This document shows, piece after piece, positions 1 to 10,575 of a DNA stretch of 64,000 nt. Every line of letters starts with the position of its first letter. Within the stretch, counting starts at the first letter, position 1. This stretch comes from Gentiana macrophylla (lineage: Eukaryota > Streptophyta > Magnoliopsida > Gentianales > Gentianaceae): contig JAOBSW010000199.1 in NCBI GenBank assembly GCA_026214975.1, positions 16,283 to 80,282 on the forward strand, given 5' to 3'. A program made the position numbers and the translations under genes. Below the pieces are notes generated by a model. It was not told the origin of the DNA, searched no databases, and worked only from the letters and a program-made list of their open reading frames with translations.

Positions 1-257
1 CCGACAGTCCGGATAAGACTATCACACCCTAAGGTGTTCTAGGCGGATTATTGGTGTTTTAATCAAGAGACCCTAAACTCTGATTAAGTTCACCACGGAC
101 TAACAGTTTAAGCATATCTCCACTAACTCAATCCTCACGTGTAATCCATATACTGAGTTAAGTGGATACATACAGATATACTTAGGGTTTGCAGCAGTGT
201 ATTACTTTACAAGCACAAAGCAAGTAACTAAGGTGAGATAAATTCGGTCATCCAATA

Positions 258-793
258 TCAAAAAACAATTACACAAATTGTCTTTCGGGCACTACACCTA
301 ACAGGTAGTTTGTCAATGATACTAGAAACAGAAATGGCTTCATCCATTTCCATTTTGTGTTGTGCAAATTGGCCTAAAATGCGTTGTAGTTCATTGAATT
401 GTTCCATTACAGACCGTGAATCTACCATCATGTATTTCATAAAATTACCAACTAGAAACTTTTTAGCAGATGCATCTTCATTTAAATACTTAGTTTTAGT
501 GCATCCTATAACTCTTTGCGAAGCAAAGTTTTGATAAATGTCAAATAACGAATCGGACATACCATTGACAATGTGACCACGGCGGATGTAGTCATCATTT
601 TCCCATTTGTTCGCGCCCGCAATTCCTCCAACGGTGCATCATCATCAACTTACGGTATTTACGTACTACGAACATACACAACTTTCAATGTTGTGAGAAG
701 AAAATGCATCTTCCTTTGCCACCTCCGGAAATCAACTCCTTCAAACTTGTCTAATTTCCCGAAATTCATCATCAAATCCTTTGCATTCACCAT
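258..793 (-). pseudogene. Ty1/copia gag, N-terminal part, broken
   Basis: On the minus strand this reads as the start of a plant copia gag (UBN2-type). It begins at MVNAKDLMMNFGKLDKFEG, followed by FRRWQRKMHFLLTTLK, the usual capsid N-terminus. After a stop and a frame change near 660 it continues with SDSLFDIYQNFASQRV, DASAKKFLVGNFMKYMM and MEMDEAISVSSIIDKLP. The homology stops abruptly after DKLP, near position 285. The zinc knuckle, protease and pol are absent, so this is a truncated relic. Gag forms the cytoplasmic particle of the retrotransposon. No clear LTR or primer site is visible on its upstream (right) side. The family call is firm from the motif order; the exact break points are less certain. 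Confidence 0.8.
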
Positions 794-2722
794 TGTGATC
801 AAAACAATAAATTTAAGAAGATTGTTGTTGTTTTGAGGGTCTTGATTGATCACCAATGCTATAAAAAACCTGCTTATGAAGAACGGATCCTCGCAGTCAC
901 GCGTATATCGATGTCCTTCTTAAATTTATTCGACCCCTAACTTGTCCGGAGTATCACGAATAATTTAAGTGAGATACAGACTGAGAGCCTAGCCTTTTGT
1001 CTAGGACAAAATAGATCAAAAGATTACTTGAAGTGTTTAGATGTTTGAGACTTTATCAAGGATGCATACAATTGTTGTTCTTTGTTTAACAATGTAAAAG
1101 AGCCTTTTATGGTACTTGGATTACGAGAAAAATAAGTTACAAGTTAAGTAATTTAAGGTTGCAACCTAAGTGAAAAGGTATCACTTGGTTATTACCACTT
1201 AAAAAGGACCAAGAGGTACCTAAAATTCAGTTTTGGACCCACAGCGGGCGCTGTGGCCGGACTGTGATCAGCAGAAACCGCAAAACTCTCATTCAACATT
1301 TAGGCATCTTTGAAACCCCACAGCGGGCGCATCACTCTGTTTCCCAAAACCTGATTTTTGGTCCTTTAACTGGTTTTCCGGTCCTTTAAGTGATTTTTCG
1401 AACTATACTTGCTTATTTTCCATCCAGTATACTCATATACACTTATATAAGCGTGCACTCCGCACCTCCAAACTTATTATTAAGTGTTACGAGTATATCC
1501 ACCCTTATACTAAGCCCCGACACCTCAACGGCTTGTGATTATACTTAAATCACCATGAGACACCACCTATGAGCTGGAATTCATGGATTTATTTCTACTA
1601 TTTCTCATGGGCTTTTATTTTATTTATGGATTATTTTCCTTATTAGGCCTTTTATTTTTATTATTGGACATTTTTAATTATTAGAAATAATCCCCAACGA
1701 AAAAAAAAAAGGGATTGAGAACGTGAAATTGAAAAGGAACGCAGGAAGCAATGCAGCTTTTCAGTGGACACATTTGTTTTCAGAATTTGGGTCGACTTTT
1801 TCCTTTCTTGGAATCTCTAGGTTTTTCTTCATCAACGACTCAACTCCTTCTTATTTTGGGCAATTGATTAAGGTATTCATTATTATATCTAGGGTTTTCA
1901 TGATGATGATGAGTAGCTAATATCTTTTTCCACTTAGAGCTTTGTGAATCCCTAAATCTAGCTAGCAATTGTGAGATCAAATTGCTATTTCTCCTCGTTT
2001 AATTTTTGGTATCGTTTTTTTCTCTGTTTAATCGAATTAGAATTAGAAAATCAATCTAATTTCCACTGCAAGGTTTTTAGGTTAATTATCTAGTTAATCG
2101 CCATAATTTACACCAAGACGGTTGTTTAGGTGAAATTAAAAGCGGTAAACGATAAACTTCTGCCGGATTGCCTCCCATAGGAATCACTGTTGTGAAAATT
2201 AAGCGTTCTATGGTTAAAATTAGACCGGTTGACTTAATACCTACAAATTGGGTTTTTCTGCTAGTTAATGATGTCGGTTCACCAACTTCTAGCGGTAGTT
2301 AGGAATGTGATTCCGATTAGGGTATAATTAGTGGCGGTTATCCTAGTTATCGGTTGTACGAAAAACTGGCTGATTCGTGGTTGCGGTTAGCTATAACCTA
2401 TTTATCAAAAATTAAATGAGTCATTTCTGCATCAATGATCGATTGTATTGATTTAGGGAGGAAACATTGGCTTTAGCTGGATTTGTCTCAACTTGATTTT
2501 TCCTTACTTATTTGCTTTATTCTGCTTCATATTTTCACGTCAGTGGTTAATTCTGCATGTTCTATGATTTTATACGTCATTTTAAGGTTAGCATACAAAA
2601 CTTGTTTTATTACTGTTCTGAAAAGAAATAATCAACTGTTCCTCGTGGGATCGACTCCGACTTACCCTGTACTAGTTATAGAGTGAGAAGAGATATAATG
2701 TTGGTGGTTTAACGACACACCA
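794..2722. other. Non-coding repeat debris; probable gypsy LTR end at right
   Basis: No gene is supported here; the few short ORFs lack family motifs. The stretch is AT-rich and contains a perfect palindrome at 1239-1256, with a partial second copy near 1316-1330. Near 2640-2690 there is a phrase of the type GTGGGATCGACTCCGACTTA followed by a purine-rich run. That phrase is typical of the 3' end of plant Ty3/gypsy LTRs, and a similar one occurs near the end of the solo LTR at 50203-51935. I infer a decayed gypsy LTR of unknown left boundary. The minisatellite begins directly after it. Confidence 0.35.
1239..1256. repeat. Perfect 18-bp palindrome with GG centre
   Basis: CCACAGCG-GG-CGCTGTGG has 8-bp arms around a GG spacer. 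An incomplete second copy lies near 1316-1330. The core CGGGCG is the same as in the palindromes of the LTRs at 23, 27, 38, 44 and 47 kb. The palindrome is directly visible; its function is unknown. Confidence 0.75.
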
Positions 2723-3337
2723 TGGACTCAATGTAATTATTTTATCTAAGTCTGCAGGACGGAAGCGCTGAGTTCCGTAGGTCGGACTCAGTGTAATTTT
2801 TTTTTATCTAAGTCCGCAGGACGGACGCGCTGAGTTCCGCAGGTCGGACTCAGTGTAATTTTTTATCTAAATCTACAGGACGGACGCGCTGAGTTTCGCA
2901 GGTCGGAGTCAGTACAAATTTTTATCTAAGTCCACAGGACAGACGCGCTGAGTTCCGTAGGTCGGACTCAGTGTAATTTTTTTTTATCTAAGTCCGCAGG
3001 ACGAACGCGCTGAGTTCCGCAGGTCGGACTCAGTGTAATTTTTTTTTATCTAAGTCCACAAGACGGATGCGCCGAGTTCTGCAGGTCAGACTCAGTGCAA
3101 TTTTTTTATCTAAGTCCGCACGACGGACGCGCTGAGTTCCCCAGGTCGGACTCAGTGTAATTTTTTTATCTAAGTCCGCAGGACGGACGCACTGAGTTCC
3201 GCAAGTCGGACTTAGTGTAAATTTTTTTTATCTAAGTCCGTAAGACGGACACACTGAGTTCCGCAGGTCGGACTCAGTGTAATTCTATCACATCCGTGGG
3301 GCAAACGTTCTGAGTGACTCAGGTCGTACTCAGCATC
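2723..3337. repeat. Minisatellite, about 10 units of 56-63 bp
   Basis: Ten head-to-tail units are recognised by CTGAGTTCCG or variants at about 2768, 2830, 2889, 2948, 3010, 3073, 3132, 3192, 3254 and 3310. Each unit has the form ATCTAAGTCCGCAGGACGG, then GCGCTGAGTTCCGCAGGTCGG, then ACTCAGTG and a T-run. Within a unit, CTGAGTTCCG and CGGACTCAG are complementary around a five-base loop, so each unit can form a hairpin. T-run length accounts for much of the unit-length variation. Tandem arrays next to non-coding ends are known in Tat/Ogre-type gypsy elements. Confidence 0.95.
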
Positions 3338-3460
3338 ATTTTATTGAGTCCACGGGACTCACTCGGAGAAGGAGGGAATAGACACAAAAAAGGAACAAAG
3401 TCATTCATAAAATCAAAAGGTTCTACAAAATGCGAACAAAAGAATATAATGAAGCAAGAG

Positions 3461-4398
3461 CTAATCCGCACTAAGATACGCATTTGCAGGGCTGACCGGC
3501 ATCCCAAAACTGCTAGTACAGAGATTCGAGATCAACCAAACGAAAGGTATAGGGCAGGCAGGATCCATTATCCTCGCAAAGTTGACGGCTTTGTGATGGA
3601 TTATGACCCCCCAGTCGACACTCACCTGCGGGGTAAAGATAGCGTGAATAAGGATGGCCTCTTCATCAGTAAGCACCTCAAAATCTACAGTCAGGATGGT
3701 GTGGGTATTGATGAACCTCTTCCATTCCTGATGCGACCGGTGTATCCTAGAGGTGACATCTTGCAAAACACGATCCCCTTCACTTGGAAATATGCGCCGA
3801 TATGCATAGGCCTTGTGAGCAAAATAAGGCACCTCATTATCAAGATCCCAAGCCTCTTCGTAATGCATGGGCCGGATCGGATCGACTTGAGGCGAAGAAA
3901 CACGTTTATGGTCACCGGAGTGAAGCCAACGGGAACTCCTCGAAGAAAAATTGAGGTGGCACCCTCGACGGAATCAACCTCCGATAAAAAAGAATAGAAC
4001 TCATGCACCAAGGTGAGGTTATACCTCCCCCTAGGTGCTGTAGTAAAGTCATGCCACCCTGAGGAAATGACGTGAAACATGAAACCACTTCCTTCAACCT
4101 TATGCATGTTCAAAACCCTCCCCCTCAAGTTCCGTTGCCTGTTGAAATACCGCCAGAAGTTCGCACGGGCAGTAGCAGACGCCGTAGCAAAGAAGGGGGA
4201 CTCACCGAGGGAATGAGGGGGGAGGAACCAGTAGAGGACATCGACATAATGAAAAAGAAAATGAATACTCAGTAACAAAATCTCTGAGTTTTCCAGTGTG
4301 ATGTAAGATAGGGAAAACCACTTTTTATAGAAAGGAAAAGAATCAGACGGCCGAGATTGAGAAGATCGAGCGGACGAGGGGTTCATAGGGGCTTTCAA
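3461..4398 (-). pseudogene. Transposase_32-like plant retroelement ORF, frameshifted
   Basis: The minus strand encodes about 310 residues in two frames. The first frame (to about 3870) carries FTTAPRGRYNLTLVHEFYSF, then SEVDSVEGATSIFLRGVPVG and FTPVTINVFLRL. This matches my memory of the plant 'putative plant transposon protein' family (Transposase_32), with a REFY-like block followed by a VRGVPV-like block. After a frameshift near 3870-3890 a second frame continues with MHYEEAWDLDNEVPYFAHKA, then INTHTILTVDFEVLTDEEAI, as the family does. These proteins occur as extra ORFs of gypsy-like elements and their biochemical role is unknown. Repeat units of the same minisatellite lie on both sides. 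Start choice (4398) is uncertain; recognisable homology begins nearer 4110. Family assignment is from memory. Confidence 0.6.
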
Positions 4399-4493
4399 GA
4401 TTTGAATTCCAATGACCGCATTTATTGCCCCACGGTTACCAAAACCATAGTCAATGCAATATTAAATGAACAGTCATCAAAGCAGCGGCGGAA

Positions 4494-4605
4494 TCGACTG
4501 ACACGCTGAGTTCCGCATGTCGGACTCAGTGTAAATTTTTATCTATGTCCCCATGATGGACGTGCTGAGTTCCACAGGTCAGACTCAGTGTAAATCTTTG
4601 ATTTT
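4494..4605. repeat. Two further units of the 60-bp minisatellite
   Basis: Two diverged units (ACGCTGAGTTCCGCATGTCGG and CGTGCTGAGTTCCACAGGTC), each ending in an ACTCAGTGTAAAT-type stretch, match the array at 2723-3337. With that array they bracket the Transposase_32-like pseudogene. Confidence 0.85.
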
Positions 4606-4811
4606 ATTAAAAGATAGACCCTAAGAGGGCTAAGAGGGAAAAAGACAGCAAACATGAGTCAAGTATGCTATTCAAGAAATACAAAATATTTAAAGGCATT
4701 CTAGGGGGCTACCCAATGTGGATCAGAATCAAAAGATGTACATTCAAGTAAGTACTAAAAAAATATTATTATGCTCCATTTACAAATTTTTGATATTTCT
4801 AAAAATACAAG
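4606..4811. other. AT-rich spacer between two pseudogenes
   Basis: Nothing recognisable. It separates the short repeat block from the end of the next minus-strand pseudogene. Confidence 0.5.
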
Positions 4812-6888
4812 TTAAGATCCAGGAGTTGAATCCTGCCCTGGCGTCGTAGCTGTGCCCAACCTAGGATGGTTGGCAGACCTTTGAAGGGATACCTGCTGAG
4901 CTTCATGTCGAGCTTCAATATCTACCCTCTTTCAGAAATCCGCCACACGATCAATATAAACCGTGTCCATACCAGATCTATACAGGTTGGTATGAGGAAG
5001 GCGTGTGGTGTCCACGTTGGGAAATTTGGCCAAGGCCTCAATGATGCCCATGGAGTAAAACTCACATGAAGCAGGGGCGAGAAATAGGTCCAAGGCCTGT
5101 TTAAACTAAGGAGAGGCCTTATACTCACCTAGAACTCATTCAGGGGTGGCTGCAAGCTCAACCGATAAGGCATTCTTCTCTTCCCTCAGTTTGACGATAA
5201 CCTGCCCCATCTTAGATGTCTTTGCCAAATGTTCCCCATGCATGGCATCAAGGGAAGCTTTATAAGCGGATCCTAATCTCTGCACCTCAGTTTCCTGGGT
5301 CTAGAACTACTTGTTGAGAGATTCATTCTCCTTAACATCAGCTTGCAAACTCTGGCCGACCTGCTCACGCTTAGCTAATCCTTGCTCCAACTCGGAGATT
5401 CTCTTCCTTAAATTCTCTGTACAAGAGGCTGCAGCAGCCAATCGCTTGAATGTGACCTCTCCAATACGAGCCCTCCGAGACAGGAACAATTTAAACTTTA
5501 GAAGATATAAACCCTAATGATAAAGCTTAGAAGAGTGCCAAGAACACTTACGTATTCGATTGTGTTGATACCCTCATTGGACAACTGCTCGTTGGTCTTT
5601 TCCAATAAAGGACCAGGTTCTGGCTCTTCAACATCCTCAACGTCATTACCCTCATCGGCTTCCTCATCCGGGTCAGTCGACTCAGGAGACTGACCCAAAG
5701 AAGCCTCGGTTCTGCTCTTCTTTCTTTGCCGATCACCGGCCTCGGAACGGCTCCTTCTGATAAGAGGTGTACCTTCGTTCTCTTCTTCAACATTTTCATC
5801 TGGGATTTTAATGGTAGGAGTTGTGATATCCACCCTCGGAGCAGAAGAAATAGGAATATTCTCCCTTTGATGACTCGGCTAGGACATATTTGTGACAGCA
5901 CTGAGGGGTACAACGTAAACGGTTATACCTGCAGGTTAAGAGAAAAGATGCTCGTCAGAATGCGTTCTTTCGATAGACGTGCTCGCTCTGACCAGCTCCC
6001 TTTCCATACCGCTCGTTGTAAGATTTCTACAAGAAGCGTGCCCTGCAGCAGTTAAAGGGTCAAAGGGTTCCGGTCCAGCATCATACAGCCGAGCTACGTC
6101 AATAAGCTCCAAAGATAACTTTTTATCAGGAATAAAAAGGTTGCCATTGAGAATGGTATGCACATCAGTAGAATCCCTCAAGTCAGGTGCGACATTCTGT
6201 CCAGAGTAGCCGTTGCCCATCAGCTTAATTCGGCCCGATTCCCGCACCTGACAAAGAAGAATCGTGTTTTCCAGTTATTGGTTGGCGTGGTGCCATCGAC
6301 AATATAGGCTTGAATGCCTGGATGGCGTGGGAAGGTGTACCACCCACTCGGCCCTGAATTCTTCTGAATACGATGAAAACTTTGGAATAGAGGAACCGTG
6401 AAGCAAAAATTCACCATCATACAGAGGATGGCGAACCCGATGATACTCCTGACACCGTTAGGAGTTATTTGTGCAGCACCAATCTTGTAGCATCTTAACA
6501 CATCCAGAAACACAGGGCACCATGGTAGCCGTAATCCACCCTTCAATTAGCCCTCGTAGATTGCGCTGAATCCCTCAGGAGGATGACATGCATACGACCG
6601 AGGGTTTACCAGAAGCGTGGGAGTATAAATCCCCCGGTTAATGTTATATTCCGGGCATATGTAGTCTAGGTTGAATTCAACAAGAACGGAGGCTCTCCCA
6701 AAGATACCCTTAAGACATCGAGTACCCTCTTGGATCCGTAGACGGGTTTCCGGGTCAAACGTCTCAGAGTAGCGATGAGAGGGGGCACCGGCTAAATTAG
6801 TTGGAGCACTCTCTACCTCTGGATCATTCTCCATTTCCATGGATTTTTCCACAGAGACACTTGTAGGATTCGAAGCTCTAGCTCTCAT
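4812..6888 (-). pseudogene. Transposase_28-like (gypsy-type transposon ORF) with coiled coil, broken
   Basis: Reading the minus strand, an N-terminal globular part (6888 to about 6230) carries YNINRGIYTPTLLVNPRSYA, then GLRLPWCPVFLDVLRCYKIG and SGWYTFPRHPG. These are the hallmarks of the plant 'putative gypsy type transposon' family (Transposase_28). An in-frame stop at 6547-6549 replaces what should be one residue between YEG and KGGLRLP. An acidic, Ser/Lys-rich linker follows near 5600-5830. Then comes a heptad-like coiled coil near 5310-5490 (LRKRISELEQGLAKREQVGQ). Further in-frame remnants run to a stop at 4812-4814, including FYSMGIIEALAKFPNVDT. At least four internal stops plus frame changes are present. 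A possible 5' splice site (CAGC/GTAAGT) sits upstream near 6945, so a multi-exon origin is possible. Same strand and order as the Transposase_32-like relic downstream, suggesting one decayed element. Function unknown. Confidence 0.6.
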
Positions 6889-8849
6889 CGTTGAAAGAGT
6901 ATAAAAGGAAAGCGAAATTTAAACAGAGAAAGAGGTAATGAAGACTTACGCTGAAAACCGTTCGATGAAATGATGCTTTATATCATCAAAAGCGATTGAT
7001 ATGACAGGGGACTATAAGTCATAGCCTGCCTTCAAAAACCGTTCCTTGTGGTGGGCGGGAAAAAGCCTCGTATTTCAAAAACATTATGGCATAAGTTATG
7101 GCTGTGTCACCTGGCATAGTTGACTCCACCAACTTTATTAAGGCAAGGACCATACTCCGGAACGACCGAGCCGGGCAAGCCTAAGAAATACGGAACACTT
7201 AATTCAGATCCGACCTGACCTCAAAGAGCTCAGCTGGATCTTGGGGGCTTATGACGATACCGGATTTCACCACTTCACGTGCCAAACACATCGCACCCAA
7301 ATAATAACGAGAATGGATCTAATACCTGAACTGTAAGGGCCAGGAGCCCCATCGTAGGCCTAAGGGCCGAACCGAATTCCATTTAAAGAGGGTTGTTCAT
7401 GTCACCTCCAGATCCACCGCAGGTCGGTCATGGCAGGGAAGGCGTAGACCTACGCAGCTCGGTTAAATCGATCTCAGTATCTCGCCGCAGGTCGGCTAGA
7501 GAGTATAGTACATAATGATTATACAATAATTATGGAAAGAATCCTAAGCCTTTAAGGCTGTGATCTTTATAATTTAATACGAATATCTCAATTATCTCCA
7601 CAAATCAAGGGATAATCCTAGGATTATCTGTAACTTGAATAACACGAAAAGAGAGTCCACATTGGACACGGCCCACGCAGGCTTAGGGCACAATCGCACC
7701 CTATATAAACAATCACAAAGAACTACGACAGACTTGATTCCAACATACACATTGGATACGTAGGCACCCTGGAGAAATTCCCAGGCTCGGTCCAAATCAC
7801 CCCCACAACTCCTTCTCACATTCATGTTTCTTTTGATTATTTACCCTCAACCAATTACCACTAGATCAAAGGACCCATATTTTATACTCGACGAATTTTG
7901 TTTTGTCAGGCGGGTTGAAGGGCGGGTGGGCATGGAGATGTGCGAAATCGCTCATTTATGGGTGGTTTGAAAGGCGTAATATGGGCGATTCCACCTATAT
8001 ATGGGCAATTTCGCCCATCTTAAGGCGGGGGATAATGAGGGTTTAATATTTTCGAACGGTATAGAATTCAATGTAATTTTCGAAAAAAAAGAATATAACT
8101 CGAATTGCCCCATATTATTTTAGGTTGAAAACATTGAGACCAGTAAATTAATGCTGTCCATTGGACGGAACGAAAATTACAATATTGTTACTTTGGGAAA
8201 TCTTGTTTACCAGTATTACTATTTATATTGTTTACAATAATTACTCAAAAACACAAGTCTTGTATATTGAAAATAACATTTGACACAGATTGAAGTGACC
8301 AATTTTTTTTTCCAATTGCAATGACTTTTTAAGTCATGGTGTGATTGTAACTTTTTGCCTGACAAACATTGCCATTTTTCATATCGTAACGAGTGTGGAT
8401 GGCAACGTGACTGTGGCTCTGCTCGCTTTCTCCTTCACTACATTCATTCTCTTTCTTATTATTATAACATATTTTATTTATCTCTTTCCTCTTTTCGGCA
8501 GTACTCTTTCCCTTTCCTTATTATATTTATATTATAATGTATTTCTGGTAATGGAGTAGAATGTGTATTTAAGGCTATTATAGGGATGAATATGAATAAG
8601 AATGTAATGGTAATACCATCTAGGATAGAATTGATACTTATGAGATAAATTGATATTGACAAAGTTTTGATCATTGTGATTGGCCTATGTTTCTGGTAAA
8701 CCCCGTGGCTGGCATTCTTTGCAGTAAAAAGTTCAATTATTAATTATAATTAGCGCGCCTAACGTACATGTCGGTACTGCAATTCAGAAAATTTGTATAA
8801 CTGGATGCAAAATTATTTTAAAGAGTAAAAACTTTTTTTAACAGGACGG
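6889..8849. other. Non-coding; probable leader/LTR remains of the minus-strand element, then AT-rich DNA
   Basis: No coding motif is seen. Around 7400-7500 the phrase CGCAGGTCGG recurs twice, echoing the minisatellite core. On the minus strand a TATATAGGG-type TATA motif lies near 7703. Together these suggest the upstream non-coding part of the element whose ORFs lie at 3.4-6.9 kb, but the LTR edges are not visible. From 7860 to 8849 the sequence is AT-rich and featureless, apart from GGGCGAWWYCGCCC-like inverted phrases near 7940-8020. Confidence 0.3.
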
Positions 8850-9379
8850 CTATAGTCCAGTTTCTAATTGTCCAGTATTTTAATCTACACCGTTGAAAAA
8901 ATACAAATAATTAAGACGCGTTGGATCATTCTTTTAATACATCATAGTTAATTAATGACACTAACACACCTAATCAATCATTTAACTGTTAAACCGGTAA
9001 ATAATTTTAGGTGGAACCGTGGAAGAAGCGCAGACGACAAAAAATTAATAAATGGAGTGCGGAAGAGCAAAAGTAACATTTTCATGATTATAAAGGACAA
9101 AATCACAATTGTTACTTTAAAATTGTTACTTCAGCGTGTTAATGTTAATTTGTGTTTATGAATTATACTTCATATTTACAAAATTCCACATTTATTACTT
9201 CATATTTATTCTTCATAATTATTCTTTTATTCTTATTAAATTCTGATTTCTTCTATCCCGATTTTTGATAATTTTGTCTTACGGACAAAAATCTATAATT
9301 TTAAAAAAAAACAAATTAATTATACGGCAATAATTTTTTCCTTTTAAAAACACCTCTATCCAAGAAACAAAAACACCTT

Positions 9380-10247
9380 TGTCGACTGCTCCTGCCAAAA
9401 AAAAAAAAAAAGTTCTTCAAGGTTGCTCCGTGAATTCTCCTCCTCCACTCTGGTCGCTAATCGGCATTTATTGGGGCGCCTTATAAATCACCATCATACG
9501 ACTTGAAGATTCACGGTGCATTCCTTTCATCAAAGCAGTTAGTTTTTTTTTTTTTTTTTTTCTCTTCTGCGAAACCCAGGTATGTCGCCGGAATAATTCA
9601 CGTTTAAAAAAAAAAAAGTGCAGATAATTAATTTTGATCCCAGAATGTACGGATGATTGTGCCAATAATAAATTTTGATCCCAGAATGTGCCGGAACCAT
9701 CATACGGTTTAAAAAAAAGATGTGCCAATAAAGTTGATTCAAAAGTCGACTCTACGAAAATTGTTGAGTTAAAGCCCTAAAACATGATGTAATGGTTGTA
9801 GAGCATTAAATCCTCAGTACACAGGACTTTCCATTCCAACTCCACCAAAGACGGCCGATGCAATAGATCAGTTTGAAAGAAACCTTCTTCCATCACTCTA
9901 TAAGTTTTTAGCTAGTGTCATTGGGTGGAGGTTTTCTACCTTGATTATCGTTGTGCAAAAAATGGGAATTTTCGCCAGGTTATATATAAGGAGTTCCCCG
10001 GGAGTTGACCCGCTGGAGTTTAGGACTCTGCAAATACATCAGCTTAGTTAGGTAGGAACTTCAGGATAATAGTGAAGGGTAATCCGCCGAGAGCAGATTC
10101 TATATGATCTATGTGTATCCAATGTTTTTCACGTCTTTAAGCTTCTTTTTGTGACTTTATGTAGTTTAAACCAATGAAGTAAGGAATGCGTGTTGTTTTT
10201 TTAAGTGTTCCTTTTTTTGTTTAAATTATTATACAGTATCTCGTGAT
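9380..10247 (+). other. Putative 5' leader exon and intron of the FAR1-like gene
   Basis: A CT-rich stretch leads to CGAAACCCAG/GTATGTCG at 9579/9580, a good 5' splice site. A T-rich tract ending in TTATACAG at 10236 gives a matching 3' splice site just 11 bases before the ATG at 10248. This is the usual arrangement of a plant gene with an intron in its 5' UTR. The promoter is not identifiable. Confidence 0.4.
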
Positions 10248-10575
10248 ATGATGGAATACAAAGTGATGGAGGTAGAAGAATCTGAAACTTCTAAAGTATC
10301 AGTATTAGACGGTTTGTGCGTTGATGATGTGGATGTTGATAAAGTCCTCGAGATGCAATTCAATTCTATTGAAGATGCTGAACTATTTTATAACCTATAC
10401 GCTAGGTGTGTTAAGCTTTCTATAAGAAAGAAAGATGTTTCCGTGACACAGATGACACTATAAAAATGAGAAAGTTTGTTTGTCATAGGCAAGGTTTTCG
10501 TAGGGAGAGAAATTCGGAGTCGGAGGATCGTGTGAGAGAACTGCGTCCATTGACGCGAGTTGTGAAAGGCATTTT
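10248..10575 (+). pseudogene. FAR1-related (FRS) DNA-binding domain fragment
   Basis: The ORF starts with MMEYKVMEVEESETSKVSVL, an acidic N-terminus, then MQFNSIEDAELFYNLYARC, the start of the FAR1 zinc-finger DNA-binding domain. After a one-base frame change near 10442 the next frame reads KMRKFVCHRQGFRRERNSES and RELRPLTRV. That is the conserved basic block and the TR(V) that normally precedes a GC motif. The sequence then dissolves into T-rich short tandem duplications (10560-10700), so the rest of the domain, the MULE-type core and the SWIM finger are missing. FAR1/FHY3 relatives are nuclear transcription factors derived from Mutator-like transposases. This copy cannot make a working protein as written. 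It may be a truncated host gene or a transposase relic. Confidence 0.7.

Noticed and set aside
2723..3337. CRISPR-like array
   Set aside because: Units are contiguous minisatellite repeats with T-run length variation, no unique spacers, and the genome is a plant.
3314..3997. 227-codon plus-strand ORF
   Set aside because: It lies antisense to the Transposase_32-like frames, which carry recognisable family motifs; the plus-strand frame has none.
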